Shown here: in pieces, positions 47,051-55,603 of the stretch
How the letters are laid out: each line of letters opens with the position of its first letter
Numbering within the stretch: position 1 is the stretch's first letter
From: Hyphomonadaceae bacterium
Lineage (GTDB): Bacteria; Pseudomonadota; Alphaproteobacteria; Caulobacterales; Aquidulcibacteraceae
Assembly (NCBI GenBank): GCA_023384105.1
Contig: JAHDXR010000004.1
Span: 62,001 to 126,000, forward strand
Reading direction: 5' to 3'
DNA length: 64,000 bases
Made by a program: the position numbers and the translations under genes
The notes under the pieces: generated by a model
The model's database searches: none
What the model was told of the DNA's origin: nothing
Seen by the model: only the letters and a program-made list of their open reading frames with translations

Positions 47051-47062
47051 GGCGCCGCCGCT

Positions 47063-47091
47063 CCCTATGGGCCGCCGGCGGTCCATAGGGG
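47063..47091. repeat. Palindromic repeat, family B (short copy)
   Basis: CCCTATGGGCCGCC followed by GGCGGTCCATAGGG, a near-perfect dyad. It lies 13 bp after the Crp/Fnr stop and may terminate it before the curli genes. Confidence 0.8.
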
Positions 47092-47202
47092 CCGTCCTCA
47101 CTCTGAGCCCGCCGTTCAAACGCTGCTCAGCCTGCACGCTCTAGCCTCCATCACATCGGGCGCGTCGAGGGCCGCACCCGCAGGAAAGCGGAGCAACGCA
47201 CT

Positions 47203-47706
47203 ATGAAACGTCTTCTCATCGCCGTCAGCGCGGCAGCCCTCTTCACCTCGCTCAGCGTGAGCGGCGCCGCGGCTCAGAACCGCACCGTGATCAGCCAGTT
47301 CGGCCGCGACAACGGCGCCGCCGCCTCGCAGCAAGGCGTGCGCAACGACGTCCGGATCGAGCAGAGCGGCCGCGCGCACTATTCGCGCGCCGTCCAGACC
47401 GGCCGGGACAATTTCCTGCGCATGAACCAGGGCGGCACCCGCAACCAGGCGGTCACCGAGCAGTACGGCAACAACAACCTCGCCGTCACCGGCCAGGAAG
47501 GCCGCCGGCTCGACGCCGCGATCTATCAGTCGGGCAACGGCAACATCTCCGGCATCGCCCAGATCGGCAACGGCTCCATCGCCACCACCGATCAGGCCGG
47601 CCGCAACAACACCACCGGCGTCATCCAGGTCGGCGACAACCAAGACGCGAGCGTTGTCCAGCGCGGCAACAACAACATCTCGGTTGTGATCCAAGGCGGC
47701 CCGTAA
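47203..47706 (+). CDS. Curlin-repeat amyloid subunit (CsgA-like)
   Basis: 167 aa with a signal peptide (MKRLLIAVSAAALFTSLSVSGAAAQ). About seven curlin repeats of the form Q-x-G-x2-N-x5-Q follow, for example SQFGRDNGAAASQQG, EQYGNNNLAVTGQEG, QSGNGNISGIAQIGNG and QVGDNQDASVVQRGNNN. Curlin repeats stack into extracellular functional amyloid. It is first of a three-gene curli set. No csgEFG secretion genes are in the window. Confidence 0.88.
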   Translation: MKRLLIAVSAAALFTSLSVSGAAAQNRTVISQFGRDNGAAASQQGVRNDVRIEQSGRAHYSRAVQTGRDNFLRMNQGGTRNQAVTEQYGNNNLAVTGQEGRRLDAAIYQSGNGNISGIAQIGNGSIATTDQAGRNNTTGVIQVGDNQDASVVQRGNNNISVVIQGGP

Positions 47707-47725
47707 CCGTGGGCTGCTCCGAACA

Positions 47726-47754
47726 GCGGAAGGGCGCTCCCTGCGCTCTTCCGC
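47726..47754 (+). terminator. Intercistronic hairpin in curli locus
   Basis: GCGGAAG-GGCGCTCCCTGCGCT-CTTCCGC, a 7-bp outer stem plus inner GCGC/GCGC pairing, between the first curlin and csgH genes. It has no U tract. It probably lets the major subunit be made in excess over the downstream genes. Confidence 0.55.
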
Positions 47755-47776
47755 CCTGCCGGAAGGAGGACATCTC

Positions 47777-48175
47777 ATGTCACGTCTATTGCTGATTGCG
47801 GGCCTTCTCGGCGCCACGGTCGCGTGCGCCGCCGCGAACGAGATGGCCGCCGAACCGGCGCCCACGCATTACGTCATGGCCGCGGCCGCGCCGTTTGAGC
47901 CTGCGTGCGACATCGAAGTCACCCGCATCGATGGCGGCGTCCGGCTCGAAGCGCTCGCGCCCGAGTTCCGCGCATCGCCCGAGCCGCTGGAATATCGCTT
48001 CACCGTCACCAAGCGGGACCGCGCCGGTTCGTCCGACATCGTCCAGGGCGGCGAAGTGGTCGAGCCCTTGCTCGGCTCGGTCGATCTCAGTCTCGATCGC
48101 GGCGCCGGCTATCGCGCGCGTCTCACGCTCCGCGACGGCGATGGCCAGGTCTGCGCAACGGAGGTTCGGTCATGA
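47777..48175 (+). CDS. csgH: CsgH-like curli assembly protein
   Basis: 132 aa with a signal peptide (LLLIAGLLGATVACAA). The mature beta-rich domain shows CDIEVTRIDGGVRLEALAPEF, then RFTVTKRDRAGSSDIVQGGEV and QVCATEVRS. This matches CsgH of alphaproteobacterial curli loci, an immunoglobulin-like periplasmic protein that restrains premature amyloid formation. Two Cys near the ends may form a disulfide. It is coupled to the next gene by ATGA. Confidence 0.8.
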   Translation: MSRLLLIAGLLGATVACAAANEMAAEPAPTHYVMAAAAPFEPACDIEVTRIDGGVRLEALAPEFRASPEPLEYRFTVTKRDRAGSSDIVQGGEVVEPLLGSVDLSLDRGAGYRARLTLRDGDGQVCATEVRS

Positions 48176-48609
48176 AGAAACTCGGCTTGATGGCGGCGGC
48201 CGTCGCGCTGGCGATGGCCGCCGCGACGCCGCCCGCTTCGGCGCAAGTGCTCTCGCGTCTGCACAACCGCGCGACGGTCGAGCAGCAGGGCCGCGACAAC
48301 GGCGCGGCGGTCGCCCAGAACGGGATCGCCAACCGCGCCGGCGTCTGGCAACGCGGCGTGGCGCATACCGGGGTCGTGCGTCAGGACGGCGCCAACAACG
48401 CCGGCGGCGTGATCCAGAACGGCGCCGCCAACACGGCCACCGTCACGCAGAACAACAGCAACAACCAGCTCTGCCTGATGCAGCGCGGCGACCGTCTGAA
48501 CGCCGACGTGACCCAGAACGGCAACGATGCGTCCTGGTACGTCCAGAGCAACGACCGCGTGCTGCGGATGCCGGCCGGCGGCCTCGTCTTCCGGATGTGC
48601 GCCGGTTGA
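48172..48609 (+). CDS. Second curlin-repeat protein (CsgB/minor subunit-like)
   Basis: 145 aa from MKKLGLMAAAVALAMAAATPPASAQ, overlapping the csgH stop. Repeats include EQQGRDNGAAVAQNGIANRAGVWQRG, RQDGANNAGGVIQNGAANTATVTQNN and MQRGDRLNADVTQNGND. The C-terminal part (NDRVLRMPAGGLVFRMCAG) is non-repetitive, and there are two Cys (NQLCLMQ and FRMCAG), unlike the first subunit. Such features fit a nucleator or anchoring subunit. Confidence 0.82.
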   Translation: MKKLGLMAAAVALAMAAATPPASAQVLSRLHNRATVEQQGRDNGAAVAQNGIANRAGVWQRGVAHTGVVRQDGANNAGGVIQNGAANTATVTQNNSNNQLCLMQRGDRLNADVTQNGNDASWYVQSNDRVLRMPAGGLVFRMCAG

Positions 48610-48667
48610 CGGGAGCGCGGAAGCCGTTTCGAGCCCAAGCTCGGCGGCTTCCGCAATCCGCCCGCCG

Positions 48668-50212
48668 CTACTTCAGCCGCTCCAGCCAGTGCGCCGTGCT
48701 GGCGTCCACATCCGCCGGCGCGGGCGCGCCTTCGAGCGCGGGGAGAAGCGCGTTCGCCATCTCCTTGCCGAGTTCGACGCCCCACTGGTCGAACGGATTG
48801 ACGCCTGCGAGCACCGCCTGCGCGAACGTACGGTGCTCGTAGAACGCCAGCAGCGCGCCCAGCGCCTCGGGCGTCAGCGCGTCGATCGCCATCATGGTCG
48901 AGGCGCGATCGCCCGGGAAAGCGCGGTGCGGCGCAAGCGCCGCTGCGCCGGCGACGCCCTTCGCCTGCATGTCGGCTAGCGCCTGCGCCTCGGATTTGCC
49001 CACCATCAGCGCGCGCGCCTGCGCCAGCGCGTTGGCGTACACCTTGGCCCGGTGCGAGGCCGGCCCTTCCTGCGGCCCGGCATTGACGACGAACTCGACC
49101 GGAATTTCCTCGACCCCCTGGTGCAGCAGCTGGAAGAACGAATGCTGCGCGTTCGTCCCCGCCGCGCCCCACGTTACGGCGCAGGCCGAACGCTCCAGCG
49201 GCGCGCCGTCGCGGCTCACGCGCTTGCCGTTGGATTCCATCTCGAGCTGCTGCAGCCATGCCGGCAGCAGCCGCAGCCGCTCGGCGTAGGGGATTGCGGC
49301 GTAGGAGCCGTGCCCCAGCGCCTCGCGATTCCACATCTGCACCGCCGCCGAAATCGCCGGCAGGTTCTTGTGGAACGCGGCGCGCTGGAAATGCGCATCC
49401 ATCGCCGCCGCCCCGTTCAGCAGCCGTTCGAACGCCCGCTCCTTGAGCGCGATGGCGCAAACCAGGCTCACGCTCGACCACAGCGAATAACGCCCGCCGA
49501 CCCAATCCCAGAATGCAAACACGTTCTCCGCCGGAACGCCCCAGGCGATCGCTTTCTCAGGCGCCGCCGTCGCTGCGGCGAGATGGGCCGGGCCCCACGC
49601 GCGCACGAACGCGGCGTTCGCCAGCGTTTCCTGGGTCGTGAACGTCTTCGAGACGACGATCAGCAGCGTCCGTTTCGGATCGAGCCCTTCGATTGCGTCG
49701 GCGACATCGGCGCCGTCGACATTGGCGGCGAAGCGCACGTCGAGGCCGTGGCGCTTCAGCGGCTTGAGCGCATCCATGATCAGCCGCGGCCCGAGATCCG
49801 AGCCGCCAATGCCCAGATGCACGATCGCGTCGATCTCCGGCCGCACCCGGTCGCCGAACGCCGCCATTTCCGCCGGCACGGCCTTCACGTCGGCCGGCGC
49901 GTTCGGATCGCGCAGCCGCCAGTGCATGGCGGCGCGGCCTTCGGTGGTGTTGACGACGTCGCCGGCGAACATCTTCGCCCGCCAGCCGTCGAAATCCGCC
50001 GCCCCGGCCAATTTCTCGAACGCCGCCAGCGCCGCAGGGTCGATCCGCTGTTTGGAAAAGTCGGCCGTCAGGTGCGGAGCGTCGTAGGTTAATGTGCGGA
50101 CGCGGTTCGGATCGGCGAACAAATCCAGGAGCGCAACGTTCGCCAGCCGCGCGGCGTGCGCCTCAATATCGGCCCAGGCTTGCTTCATGGCGGCGAAACT
50201 GATGGCGTTCAT
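48668..50212 (-). CDS. pgi: Glucose-6-phosphate isomerase
   Basis: 514 aa, full length. SIS-domain enzyme with VHLGIGGSDLGPRLIMDAL, VVSKTFTTQETLANA, FWDWVGGRYSLWSSVSL (PGI signature) and GTNAQHSFFQLLHQG with the active-site Glu/His region. The C-terminal LAGVNPFDQWGVELGKEMA is also typical. It links glucose-6-P and fructose-6-P, feeding both glycolysis and the GlmS route. It is 28 bp from divergent galE. Confidence 0.98.
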   Translation of the reverse strand: MNAISFAAMKQAWADIEAHAARLANVALLDLFADPNRVRTLTYDAPHLTADFSKQRIDPAALAAFEKLAGAADFDGWRAKMFAGDVVNTTEGRAAMHWRLRDPNAPADVKAVPAEMAAFGDRVRPEIDAIVHLGIGGSDLGPRLIMDALKPLKRHGLDVRFAANVDGADVADAIEGLDPKRTLLIVVSKTFTTQETLANAAFVRAWGPAHLAAATAAPEKAIAWGVPAENVFAFWDWVGGRYSLWSSVSLVCAIALKERAFERLLNGAAAMDAHFQRAAFHKNLPAISAAVQMWNREALGHGSYAAIPYAERLRLLPAWLQQLEMESNGKRVSRDGAPLERSACAVTWGAAGTNAQHSFFQLLHQGVEEIPVEFVVNAGPQEGPASHRAKVYANALAQARALMVGKSEAQALADMQAKGVAGAAALAPHRAFPGDRASTMMAIDALTPEALGALLAFYEHRTFAQAVLAGVNPFDQWGVELGKEMANALLPALEGAPAPADVDASTAHWLERLK

Positions 50213-50240
50213 GACGGCAAGCCTCTAACAGGACCAGGGC

Positions 50241-51227
50241 ATGGCGACAATTCTTGTCACGGGCGGCGCGGGCTATGTCGGCTCGCATTGTTGCCTGGCG
50301 CTCAAGCGCGCCGGGCACGACGTCGTGGTTTACGACAATCTGTTCAACGGCCACGAACGGTTCGTGAAGTGGGGGCCGTTCGAGCGCGGCGACATTCGCG
50401 ACAAGGCGCGCCTCGCCGAGGTGTTCGCCCGCCACAAGCCGGCGGCCGTGATTCATTGCGCGGCGCTGATCGAGGTCGGCGAGTCGGTGAAGTTCCCGGA
50501 CCGCTTCTACGACAACAACGTCGCCGGCGCGCTGGCGCTGCTCGACGTCATGCGCGAGGCCGGCGTCGGGCCGTTCGTGTTCTCCTCCACCTGCGCCACC
50601 TATGGCGAACCGCTCCGGCTGCCGATGGATGAGACCCATCCGCAGAATCCGGTCAGCCCCTATGGCTGGACCAAGCTGATGATCGAGCGCGCCAGCCGCG
50701 ACATCGCCGCCGCCTACGGCATGTCGTTCGCGCATCTGCGCTACTTCAACGCCGCCGGCGCCGCGCCGGAAGAGGGCGTTGGCGAACGCCACGAACCGGA
50801 AACGCACGCCATTCCGCTGGCGCTGATGACGCTGCTCGGCCGCCGCGACGGCTTCAAGATTTTCGGCCAGGATTGGGACACGCGCGACGGCTCGTGCCTG
50901 CGCGACTACATTCACGTGCTCGATCTCGCCGACGCCCACGTGCGCGCGGTGGAGCGCCTCATGAGCGGCGGCGAAAGCCTCGCCGCCAATCTCGGCGTTG
51001 GCGACGGGGTCACGGTGATCGAACTGCTCGCCGCGATCGAGCGCGTCACCGGCAAGCGCGTGCCGGCGTCGCCCGCGCCGCGCCGCGCCGGCGATGCGCC
51101 GGCGCTGGTGGCGAACAACGCCTACGCCCGCCGCGAACTCGGCTGGACGCCCGCGCGGGACATCGATGCGATCATCGCGGACGCCTGGAAATGGCACTGC
51201 GAGGTCGAGCCGAAGCTGTTCTCTTAG
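50241..51227 (+). CDS. galE: UDP-glucose 4-epimerase
   Basis: 328 aa extended SDR: ILVTGGAGYVGSHCCLALKRAGHDVVVYDNLFNGH (NAD-binding), VIHCAALIEVGESVKFP, FSSTCATYGEP, catalytic PYGWTKLMIE (Tyr-x3-Lys), LRYFNAAGAAPEEGVGE and DGSCLRDYIHVLDLADAH. It interconverts UDP-glucose and UDP-galactose, or the GlcNAc forms, for surface polysaccharides. It groups with pgi and ugd. Confidence 0.95.
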   Translation: MATILVTGGAGYVGSHCCLALKRAGHDVVVYDNLFNGHERFVKWGPFERGDIRDKARLAEVFARHKPAAVIHCAALIEVGESVKFPDRFYDNNVAGALALLDVMREAGVGPFVFSSTCATYGEPLRLPMDETHPQNPVSPYGWTKLMIERASRDIAAAYGMSFAHLRYFNAAGAAPEEGVGERHEPETHAIPLALMTLLGRRDGFKIFGQDWDTRDGSCLRDYIHVLDLADAHVRAVERLMSGGESLAANLGVGDGVTVIELLAAIERVTGKRVPASPAPRRAGDAPALVANNAYARRELGWTPARDIDAIIADAWKWHCEVEPKLFS

Positions 51228-51236
51228 CTCGACACA

Positions 51237-51255
51237 CATAACGTTATACGTTATG
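51237..51255. promoter_or_regulatory. higBA operator
   Basis: Perfect dyad CATAACGT-TAT-ACGTTATG, 7 bp before the higB ATG. It is AT-rich and placed over the likely -10/start region, as expected for autorepression by the HigA antitoxin dimer. Confidence 0.75.
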
Positions 51256-51262
51256 CCACCCT

Positions 51263-51544
51263 ATGATCCAGAGTTTCGCGGACAAAGAAACCGAGAAAAT
51301 CTGGTCAGGCCGTCGAAGCGGCAAACTGCCGACGGACATCCAGACGGCGGCGCTTCGGAAGCTGCGTTTGCTGAATCAGGCGCGTGTGCTGGAAGATCTT
51401 CGTGTTCCGCCCGGCAATCGCCTGGAAGCCTTGGCCGGCGGTCGCAAGGGTCAACATTCGATCCGTATCGACGATCAATGGCGAATTTGTTTTGTGTGGG
51501 AGAAAGGAGGGCCGGCCGATGTCGAGATCGTCGACTACCACTAA
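51263..51544 (+). CDS. higB: HigB-type (RelE superfamily) mRNA-interferase toxin
   Basis: 93 aa. It starts MIQSFADKETEKIWSG, the usual opening of the HigB/GraT group. It continues ALRKLRLLNQARVLEDLRVPPGNRLEALAGGRKGQHSIRIDDQWRICFVWEKG. The RIDDQWRICF strand is the family's catalytic/ribosome-binding end. It cleaves mRNA on the ribosome when not bound by HigA. The toxin gene comes first, as is typical of hig systems. Confidence 0.92.
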   Translation: MIQSFADKETEKIWSGRRSGKLPTDIQTAALRKLRLLNQARVLEDLRVPPGNRLEALAGGRKGQHSIRIDDQWRICFVWEKGGPADVEIVDYH

Positions 51545-51845
51545 CAAGGGCGCGCTGCTTCCGAATCCGACGCCGGGCGAAATCCTGTTCGAGGAGTTTC
51601 TGATTCCAATGGGGTTGAGCCAAAGCGAATTGGCCCGCGCCATCGATGTCCCGCCGCGCCGCATCAACGAGATCGTTCTCGGCAAGCGCGCCGTCACGGC
51701 AGACACCGACCTCAGGCTCGCGCGCTATTTCGGCATGTCCGACGGTTTCTTCCTCGGCCTTCAAGCGGATTACGATCTGATGGAGAAGCGCAGAGAGATC
51801 GAAGCCGTGATCAAGTCGATCACGCCGCGGTCCAACCGCCGCTAG
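51519..51845 (+). CDS. higA: HigA-type antitoxin (XRE helix-turn-helix)
   Basis: 108 aa from MSRSSTTTNKGALLPNPTPGEILFEEFLIPMGLSQSELARAIDVPPRRINEIVLGKRAVTADTDLRLARYFGMS. It is the HigA/VapI-type XRE fold, with SQSELARAIDVPPRRINEIV as the HTH. It overlaps the higB end by 26 bp and has its own AAGGAGG (51504-51510) inside the toxin gene. It neutralises HigB and represses the operon through the upstream dyad. Confidence 0.92.
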   Translation: MSRSSTTTNKGALLPNPTPGEILFEEFLIPMGLSQSELARAIDVPPRRINEIVLGKRAVTADTDLRLARYFGMSDGFFLGLQADYDLMEKRREIEAVIKSITPRSNRR

Positions 51846-53149
51846 CTCCGCCCCACGCTCACGTATTTGAAGCCCTTCGCGCGCATTTCGTCCGGCGTGT
51901 AGATGTTGCGCAGGTCGACGACCACCGGCGCTTTCAGCGCATCCTTCATGCGGTCGAGATCGAGCGCGCGGAACTGATCCCACTCGGTGATGATCGCCAC
52001 TGCATCCGCGTTCTGCACGCAGTCGTAAGGCCCGGTCGCGAACTGCACATCCTTCAGCATATGCTTGGCTTCGTGCATGCCTTCGGGATCGAACGCGCGG
52101 ATCTTCGCGCCTTCGGCCTGCAGCGTCGGCACGATGTCGAGCGCGGGCGCGTCGCGCATGTCGTCGGTGTTGGGCTTGAAGGTGAGGCCCAGCACCGCGA
52201 TGGTCTTGCCGGCGACATTGCCGTCGAGCGCGTCGATGATCTTCTGCGCCATCTTCTGCTTGCGCGCCGTGTTCACCCGCACCGTGGTCTCGATCAGTTC
52301 GATCGGCGCGCGATAGTCGCGGGCGGTCTTCATCAGCGCCAGCGTGTCCTTCGGGAAGCACGAGCCGCCATAGCCGGGGCCGGCGTTCAGGAACTTGCGG
52401 CCGATGCGGTTGTCGAGGCCGATGCCCTTGGCGACTTCCTGCACGTTGGCGCCGACTTCCTCGCACAGATCGGCGATCTCGTTGATGAAAGTGATCTTCA
52501 TCGCCAGGAAGGCGTTGGCGGCGTACTTGATCAGCTCCGAGGTGCGCCGCTCGGTGAAGATGATCGGCGTCTCGTTGAGGAAGAGCGGGCGGTAGAGTTC
52601 GCCCATGATGTGGCGCGCGCGCTTGTCGTCGGCGCCGCCGACGACGACGCGGTCGGGGCGCTTGAAGTCGTTGATGGCCGCGCCTTCGCGCAGGAATTCC
52701 GGGTTGGAGACGACGGCGAACTCCGCATCCGGCCGTTTTTCGCGGATGATCGCTTCGACCTCGTCGCCGGTGCCGACCGGCACCGTCGATTTGGTGACGA
52801 TGACGGTGTAGCCGTTCATCAGTCCCGCGATCTCTTCGGCCGCCGCATGAACGTAGGAGAGGTCGGCGTGGCCGTCGCCGCGGCGCGAGGGGGTGCCGAC
52901 GGCGATGAACACGGCGTCCGCGTCGCGGATCGCCTGCGCGGGATCGGTGGTGAAGAAGAGCCGGCCTTGCTCGACATTGTCCTTCACCAGCTCATCGAGC
53001 CCAGGCTCGAAGATCGGAATCTCGCCCTTCTGCAGGCGCGCGATCTTGCCGGCGTCCTTGTCGACGCAGGTCACGGTGTGGCCGAAATCGGCGAAGCACG
53101 CGCCGGAGACGAGGCCAACGTAGCCGGTGCCGATCATGGTTACGCGCAT
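51842..53149 (-). CDS. ugd: UDP-glucose 6-dehydrogenase
   Basis: 435 aa: VTMIGTGYVGLVSGACFADFGHTVTCVDKD (NAD fold), VAVGTPSRRG region, FVSNPEFLREGAAINDF-like PEFLREG motif, KYAANAFLAMKITFINEIADLC, catalytic Cys in NAGPGYGGSCFPKDTLAL and GLTFKPNTDDMRDAPALD. It oxidises UDP-glucose to UDP-glucuronate. This is the substrate for the UXS enzyme at 57525. Its stop overlaps the higA stop. Confidence 0.97.
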   Translation of the reverse strand: MRVTMIGTGYVGLVSGACFADFGHTVTCVDKDAGKIARLQKGEIPIFEPGLDELVKDNVEQGRLFFTTDPAQAIRDADAVFIAVGTPSRRGDGHADLSYVHAAAEEIAGLMNGYTVIVTKSTVPVGTGDEVEAIIREKRPDAEFAVVSNPEFLREGAAINDFKRPDRVVVGGADDKRARHIMGELYRPLFLNETPIIFTERRTSELIKYAANAFLAMKITFINEIADLCEEVGANVQEVAKGIGLDNRIGRKFLNAGPGYGGSCFPKDTLALMKTARDYRAPIELIETTVRVNTARKQKMAQKIIDALDGNVAGKTIAVLGLTFKPNTDDMRDAPALDIVPTLQAEGAKIRAFDPEGMHEAKHMLKDVQFATGPYDCVQNADAVAIITEWDQFRALDLDRMKDALKAPVVVDLRNIYTPDEMRAKGFKYVSVGRS

Positions 53150-53174
53150 TGTGCTTCACTCCGTGTCGGGCGTT

Positions 53175-53338
53175 TCGCACCCCTTCCCTTTGAGGGGAGG
53201 GGGCAGGGGGCGGGGTGAACCTCCGCAGTTTCCCGTTAGCGTGCGCCCGTCTTTCTAGCCATTTCCGAACTGGGTGCGAGGATTGCGAACGTCGCGCTCC
53301 ACCCCGCCCCCAACCCCCTCCCCTTGAGGGGAGGGGGA
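53175..53338. repeat. Palindromic repeat, family C (full element)
   Basis: CACCCCTTCCCTTTGAGGGG with AGGGGGCAGGGGGCGGGGTG, about 65 bp of spacer, then CGAACGTCGCGCTCCACCCC and GCCCCCAACCCCCTCCCC followed by a TTGAGGGGAGGGGG stem. The two halves are roughly inverted. It fills the gap between the phosphohexomutase and ugd genes, with no gene in it. Confidence 0.8.
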
Positions 53339-54862
53339 TTAAATCTCCTGATTGTAAGCGCCGACTTCGGCGAAGCGGGCGAGGCGCGGCTTCACTTCTT
53401 CGCGGAAGAGGGCGCGCATGTCGTCTTCGCTGGTCATGCTTTCCACCACGACCACCAGTTCCGGCTTGTTCGAGGAGGCGCGCACCAGCACCCATGCGCC
53501 GTCTTCGAGCGTCACGCGGGCGCCGTTCACGGTGTTCACGTCGCGGATGGCGCGGCCGAGTATCCTGCCGCCGTCCTTCGCCAATTGCCGATACGCCGCG
53601 ACCACCTTCTCGACGACGCCGTACTTTTTCTCGTCGTCGCAATGCGGGCTCATGGTGAGCGAGGTGAAGCTCTTCGGCAGCGCCTTCCTCAGCTCGGAGA
53701 GCTTCCTGCCCGGGTTGCGGTCGAGCATCGAGAGCACGGCGGCCGCGGCGACGAGGCCGTCGTCGTAGCCGTAGCCCAGCGGCGGGCGGAAGAAGAAGTG
53801 GCCGCTTTTCTCGAAGCCGGCGAGGGCGCCCAGTTCGGTGGTGCGGCGCTTGATGTAGGAATGACCGGTTTTCCAGTAGTCGACCTTGGCTCCGTTCGCC
53901 TGCAGCACCGGGTCGACGGCGTAGAGGCCGGTCGATTTCACGTCGGCGACGAACGTCGCGTTCTTGAACTCTGCGGAGAGATCGCGCGCCAGCATGAGGC
54001 CGACCTTGTCGGCGAAGATTTCCTCGCCTTCGTCGTCGACCACCCCGCAGCGGTCGCCGTCGCCGTCGAAGCCGAGCGCGACGTCGGCGCCGTGCTGTTT
54101 CACCGCGCGCGCCATGTCGTGCAGCATCTCGGCGTCTTCGGGATTGGCGTTGTAATTGGGGAAGGTCCAGTCGAGCGCCGTGTGCAGGTCGATCACCTCC
54201 ACCCCCATGCGCCGCAGCGCTTCCGGCGCAAACGCGCCCGCCGTGCCGTTGCCGCACGCGGCGATCACCTTGAGCGGGCGCGCGAGCTTCGCGCGCGCGG
54301 CGACGTCGGCGATGTAGCGCTCGCGCATGCCGTCGACGCGCTGGCAGGCGCCGCCCGGGCGCGCCTTGAACGCCCCGCCGAGCACGATCTCCTTCAGCCG
54401 GCCCATTTCCTCCGGGCCGAACGTGAGCGGCTTGTTCGCGCCCATCTTCACGCCGGTCCAGCCGTTTTCGTTGTGCGAGGCCGTCACCATCGCCACGCAT
54501 GGAATGTCGAGCGCGAACTGCGCGAAATAGGCGGTGGGCGAGAGCGCCAGCCCGATGTCGTGGACCTCCATCCCCGCCTGCATCAGGCCCAGCGTCAGCG
54601 CCTGCTTGATCGACTGCGAGTAGAAGCGGAAGTCGTGGCCGACGACGATGCGGGGGGCGACGCCGAATTCATGCACCAGCGCGCCCAGTCCCAGGCCCAG
54701 CGCCTGCACGCCCAGCAGGTTCAGCTCCGGCGGCTTCTCCGCACCCGGAATGCCGAACCACCAGCGCGCGTCGTATTCCCGGAAGCCGGTCGGTTTGACC
54801 AAGGGGAAGGTCTCGAACTCGGCAGTGTTGGGGCTGAGGCTTGCGCGCGGCGCAGGCAGCAT
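53339..54862 (-). CDS. Phosphomannomutase/phosphoglucomutase
   Basis: 507 aa alpha-D-phosphohexomutase. Opening substrate loop PTGFREYDARWW, active phosphoserine in AMVTASHNENGWTGVKMG, metal loop ALGFDGDGDRCGVVDDEG, sugar loop GFEKSGHFFFR and phosphate loop VLVRASSNKPELVVVVE. AlgC/ManB-like enzymes convert Man-6-P/Man-1-P and Glc-6-P/Glc-1-P. It therefore feeds GDP-mannose and UDP-glucose. It precedes ugd on the same strand, fitting a UDP-glucose to UDP-glucuronate flow. Confidence 0.93.
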   Translation of the reverse strand: MLPAPRASLSPNTAEFETFPLVKPTGFREYDARWWFGIPGAEKPPELNLLGVQALGLGLGALVHEFGVAPRIVVGHDFRFYSQSIKQALTLGLMQAGMEVHDIGLALSPTAYFAQFALDIPCVAMVTASHNENGWTGVKMGANKPLTFGPEEMGRLKEIVLGGAFKARPGGACQRVDGMRERYIADVAARAKLARPLKVIAACGNGTAGAFAPEALRRMGVEVIDLHTALDWTFPNYNANPEDAEMLHDMARAVKQHGADVALGFDGDGDRCGVVDDEGEEIFADKVGLMLARDLSAEFKNATFVADVKSTGLYAVDPVLQANGAKVDYWKTGHSYIKRRTTELGALAGFEKSGHFFFRPPLGYGYDDGLVAAAAVLSMLDRNPGRKLSELRKALPKSFTSLTMSPHCDDEKKYGVVEKVVAAYRQLAKDGGRILGRAIRDVNTVNGARVTLEDGAWVLVRASSNKPELVVVVESMTSEDDMRALFREEVKPRLARFAEVGAYNQEI

Positions 54863-54941
54863 GAGGATCTATCCGTGGCGGCCGGAGGGGAAGCCGGGGT
54901 GATGGGCGAAAAGCCGGAAAATGGCAATTGCCCCCAGCTTC

Positions 54942-55526
54942 TCAGGGATGCGGCGTAACGCGAACGCGGGTGATTTCAAGGGCGTATGCCTGGTCGGTTC
55001 CGCCCGACAGGGCGCGCAGGCCGATGGCGTTGACGGCGAACTGGGCCGGTAGCTCGAACCGGAGCGTGGCGGGCTCCGCCGGGGCCGGCTGGCTCGCCCA
55101 GTCGGCGGGGCCGATGCCCTGCAGGCTCACCGCAAGCCCGCTCGCGGCGTTGATCTGCGAGGGCTCGTAGCTGACCTCGACGGTCACCGGCCTGTCGTCG
55201 ATCATGGCGGCCTGCTCGTCGGTGAGCAGGAGGCGCACGCCCTGTTCGGCCGGCGTCGGCGGCGGCTGGCCCGGGAGCTGGGCGATGCGCAGCGTCTGCG
55301 CCCGGCCCCAGAAGTCGCGCACCACGGTCATGTCCTGCTCGGCGCCGACGGCGGGCGAATTGAAGCCCTCGCCCTCGAACACCAGCGCCCCGTTTTCGAC
55401 CTTGGCCGCCACCGGCGCGGGCTCGCGCGGCCAGCTTTGCGGCTTCACGCTGATCACGATCGCCAGGGCGGCGAGCAGGATCGCCAGCGGGTAGAATACG
55501 AGCGGATGGAAAAACCAGGTGCGCAT
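54942..55526 (-). CDS. Hypothetical membrane-anchored periplasmic protein (194 aa)
   Basis: An N-terminal anchor (FFHPLVFYPLAILLAALAIVISV) precedes a soluble beta-rich region. That region includes ENGALVFEGEGFNSPAVGAEQDMTVVRDFWGRAQTLRIA, PVTVEVSYEPSQINAASGLAVSLQG and LRFELPAQFAVNAIGLRALSG. It looks like a carbohydrate-binding or jelly-roll-type fold, but no family is recognised. It is 76 bp divergent from gpmA and follows the mutase genes on the same strand. Confidence 0.6.
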   Translation of the reverse strand: MRTWFFHPLVFYPLAILLAALAIVISVKPQSWPREPAPVAAKVENGALVFEGEGFNSPAVGAEQDMTVVRDFWGRAQTLRIAQLPGQPPPTPAEQGVRLLLTDEQAAMIDDRPVTVEVSYEPSQINAASGLAVSLQGIGPADWASQPAPAEPATLRFELPAQFAVNAIGLRALSGGTDQAYALEITRVRVTPHP

Positions 55527-55603
55527 GCGCTTCCTCTGTAACGGCTGGGCCGCGACCCTCCAAGCTCTTGACGGGCGGGGTCCAGGCTGAAACTCAAGCG
55601 CCC

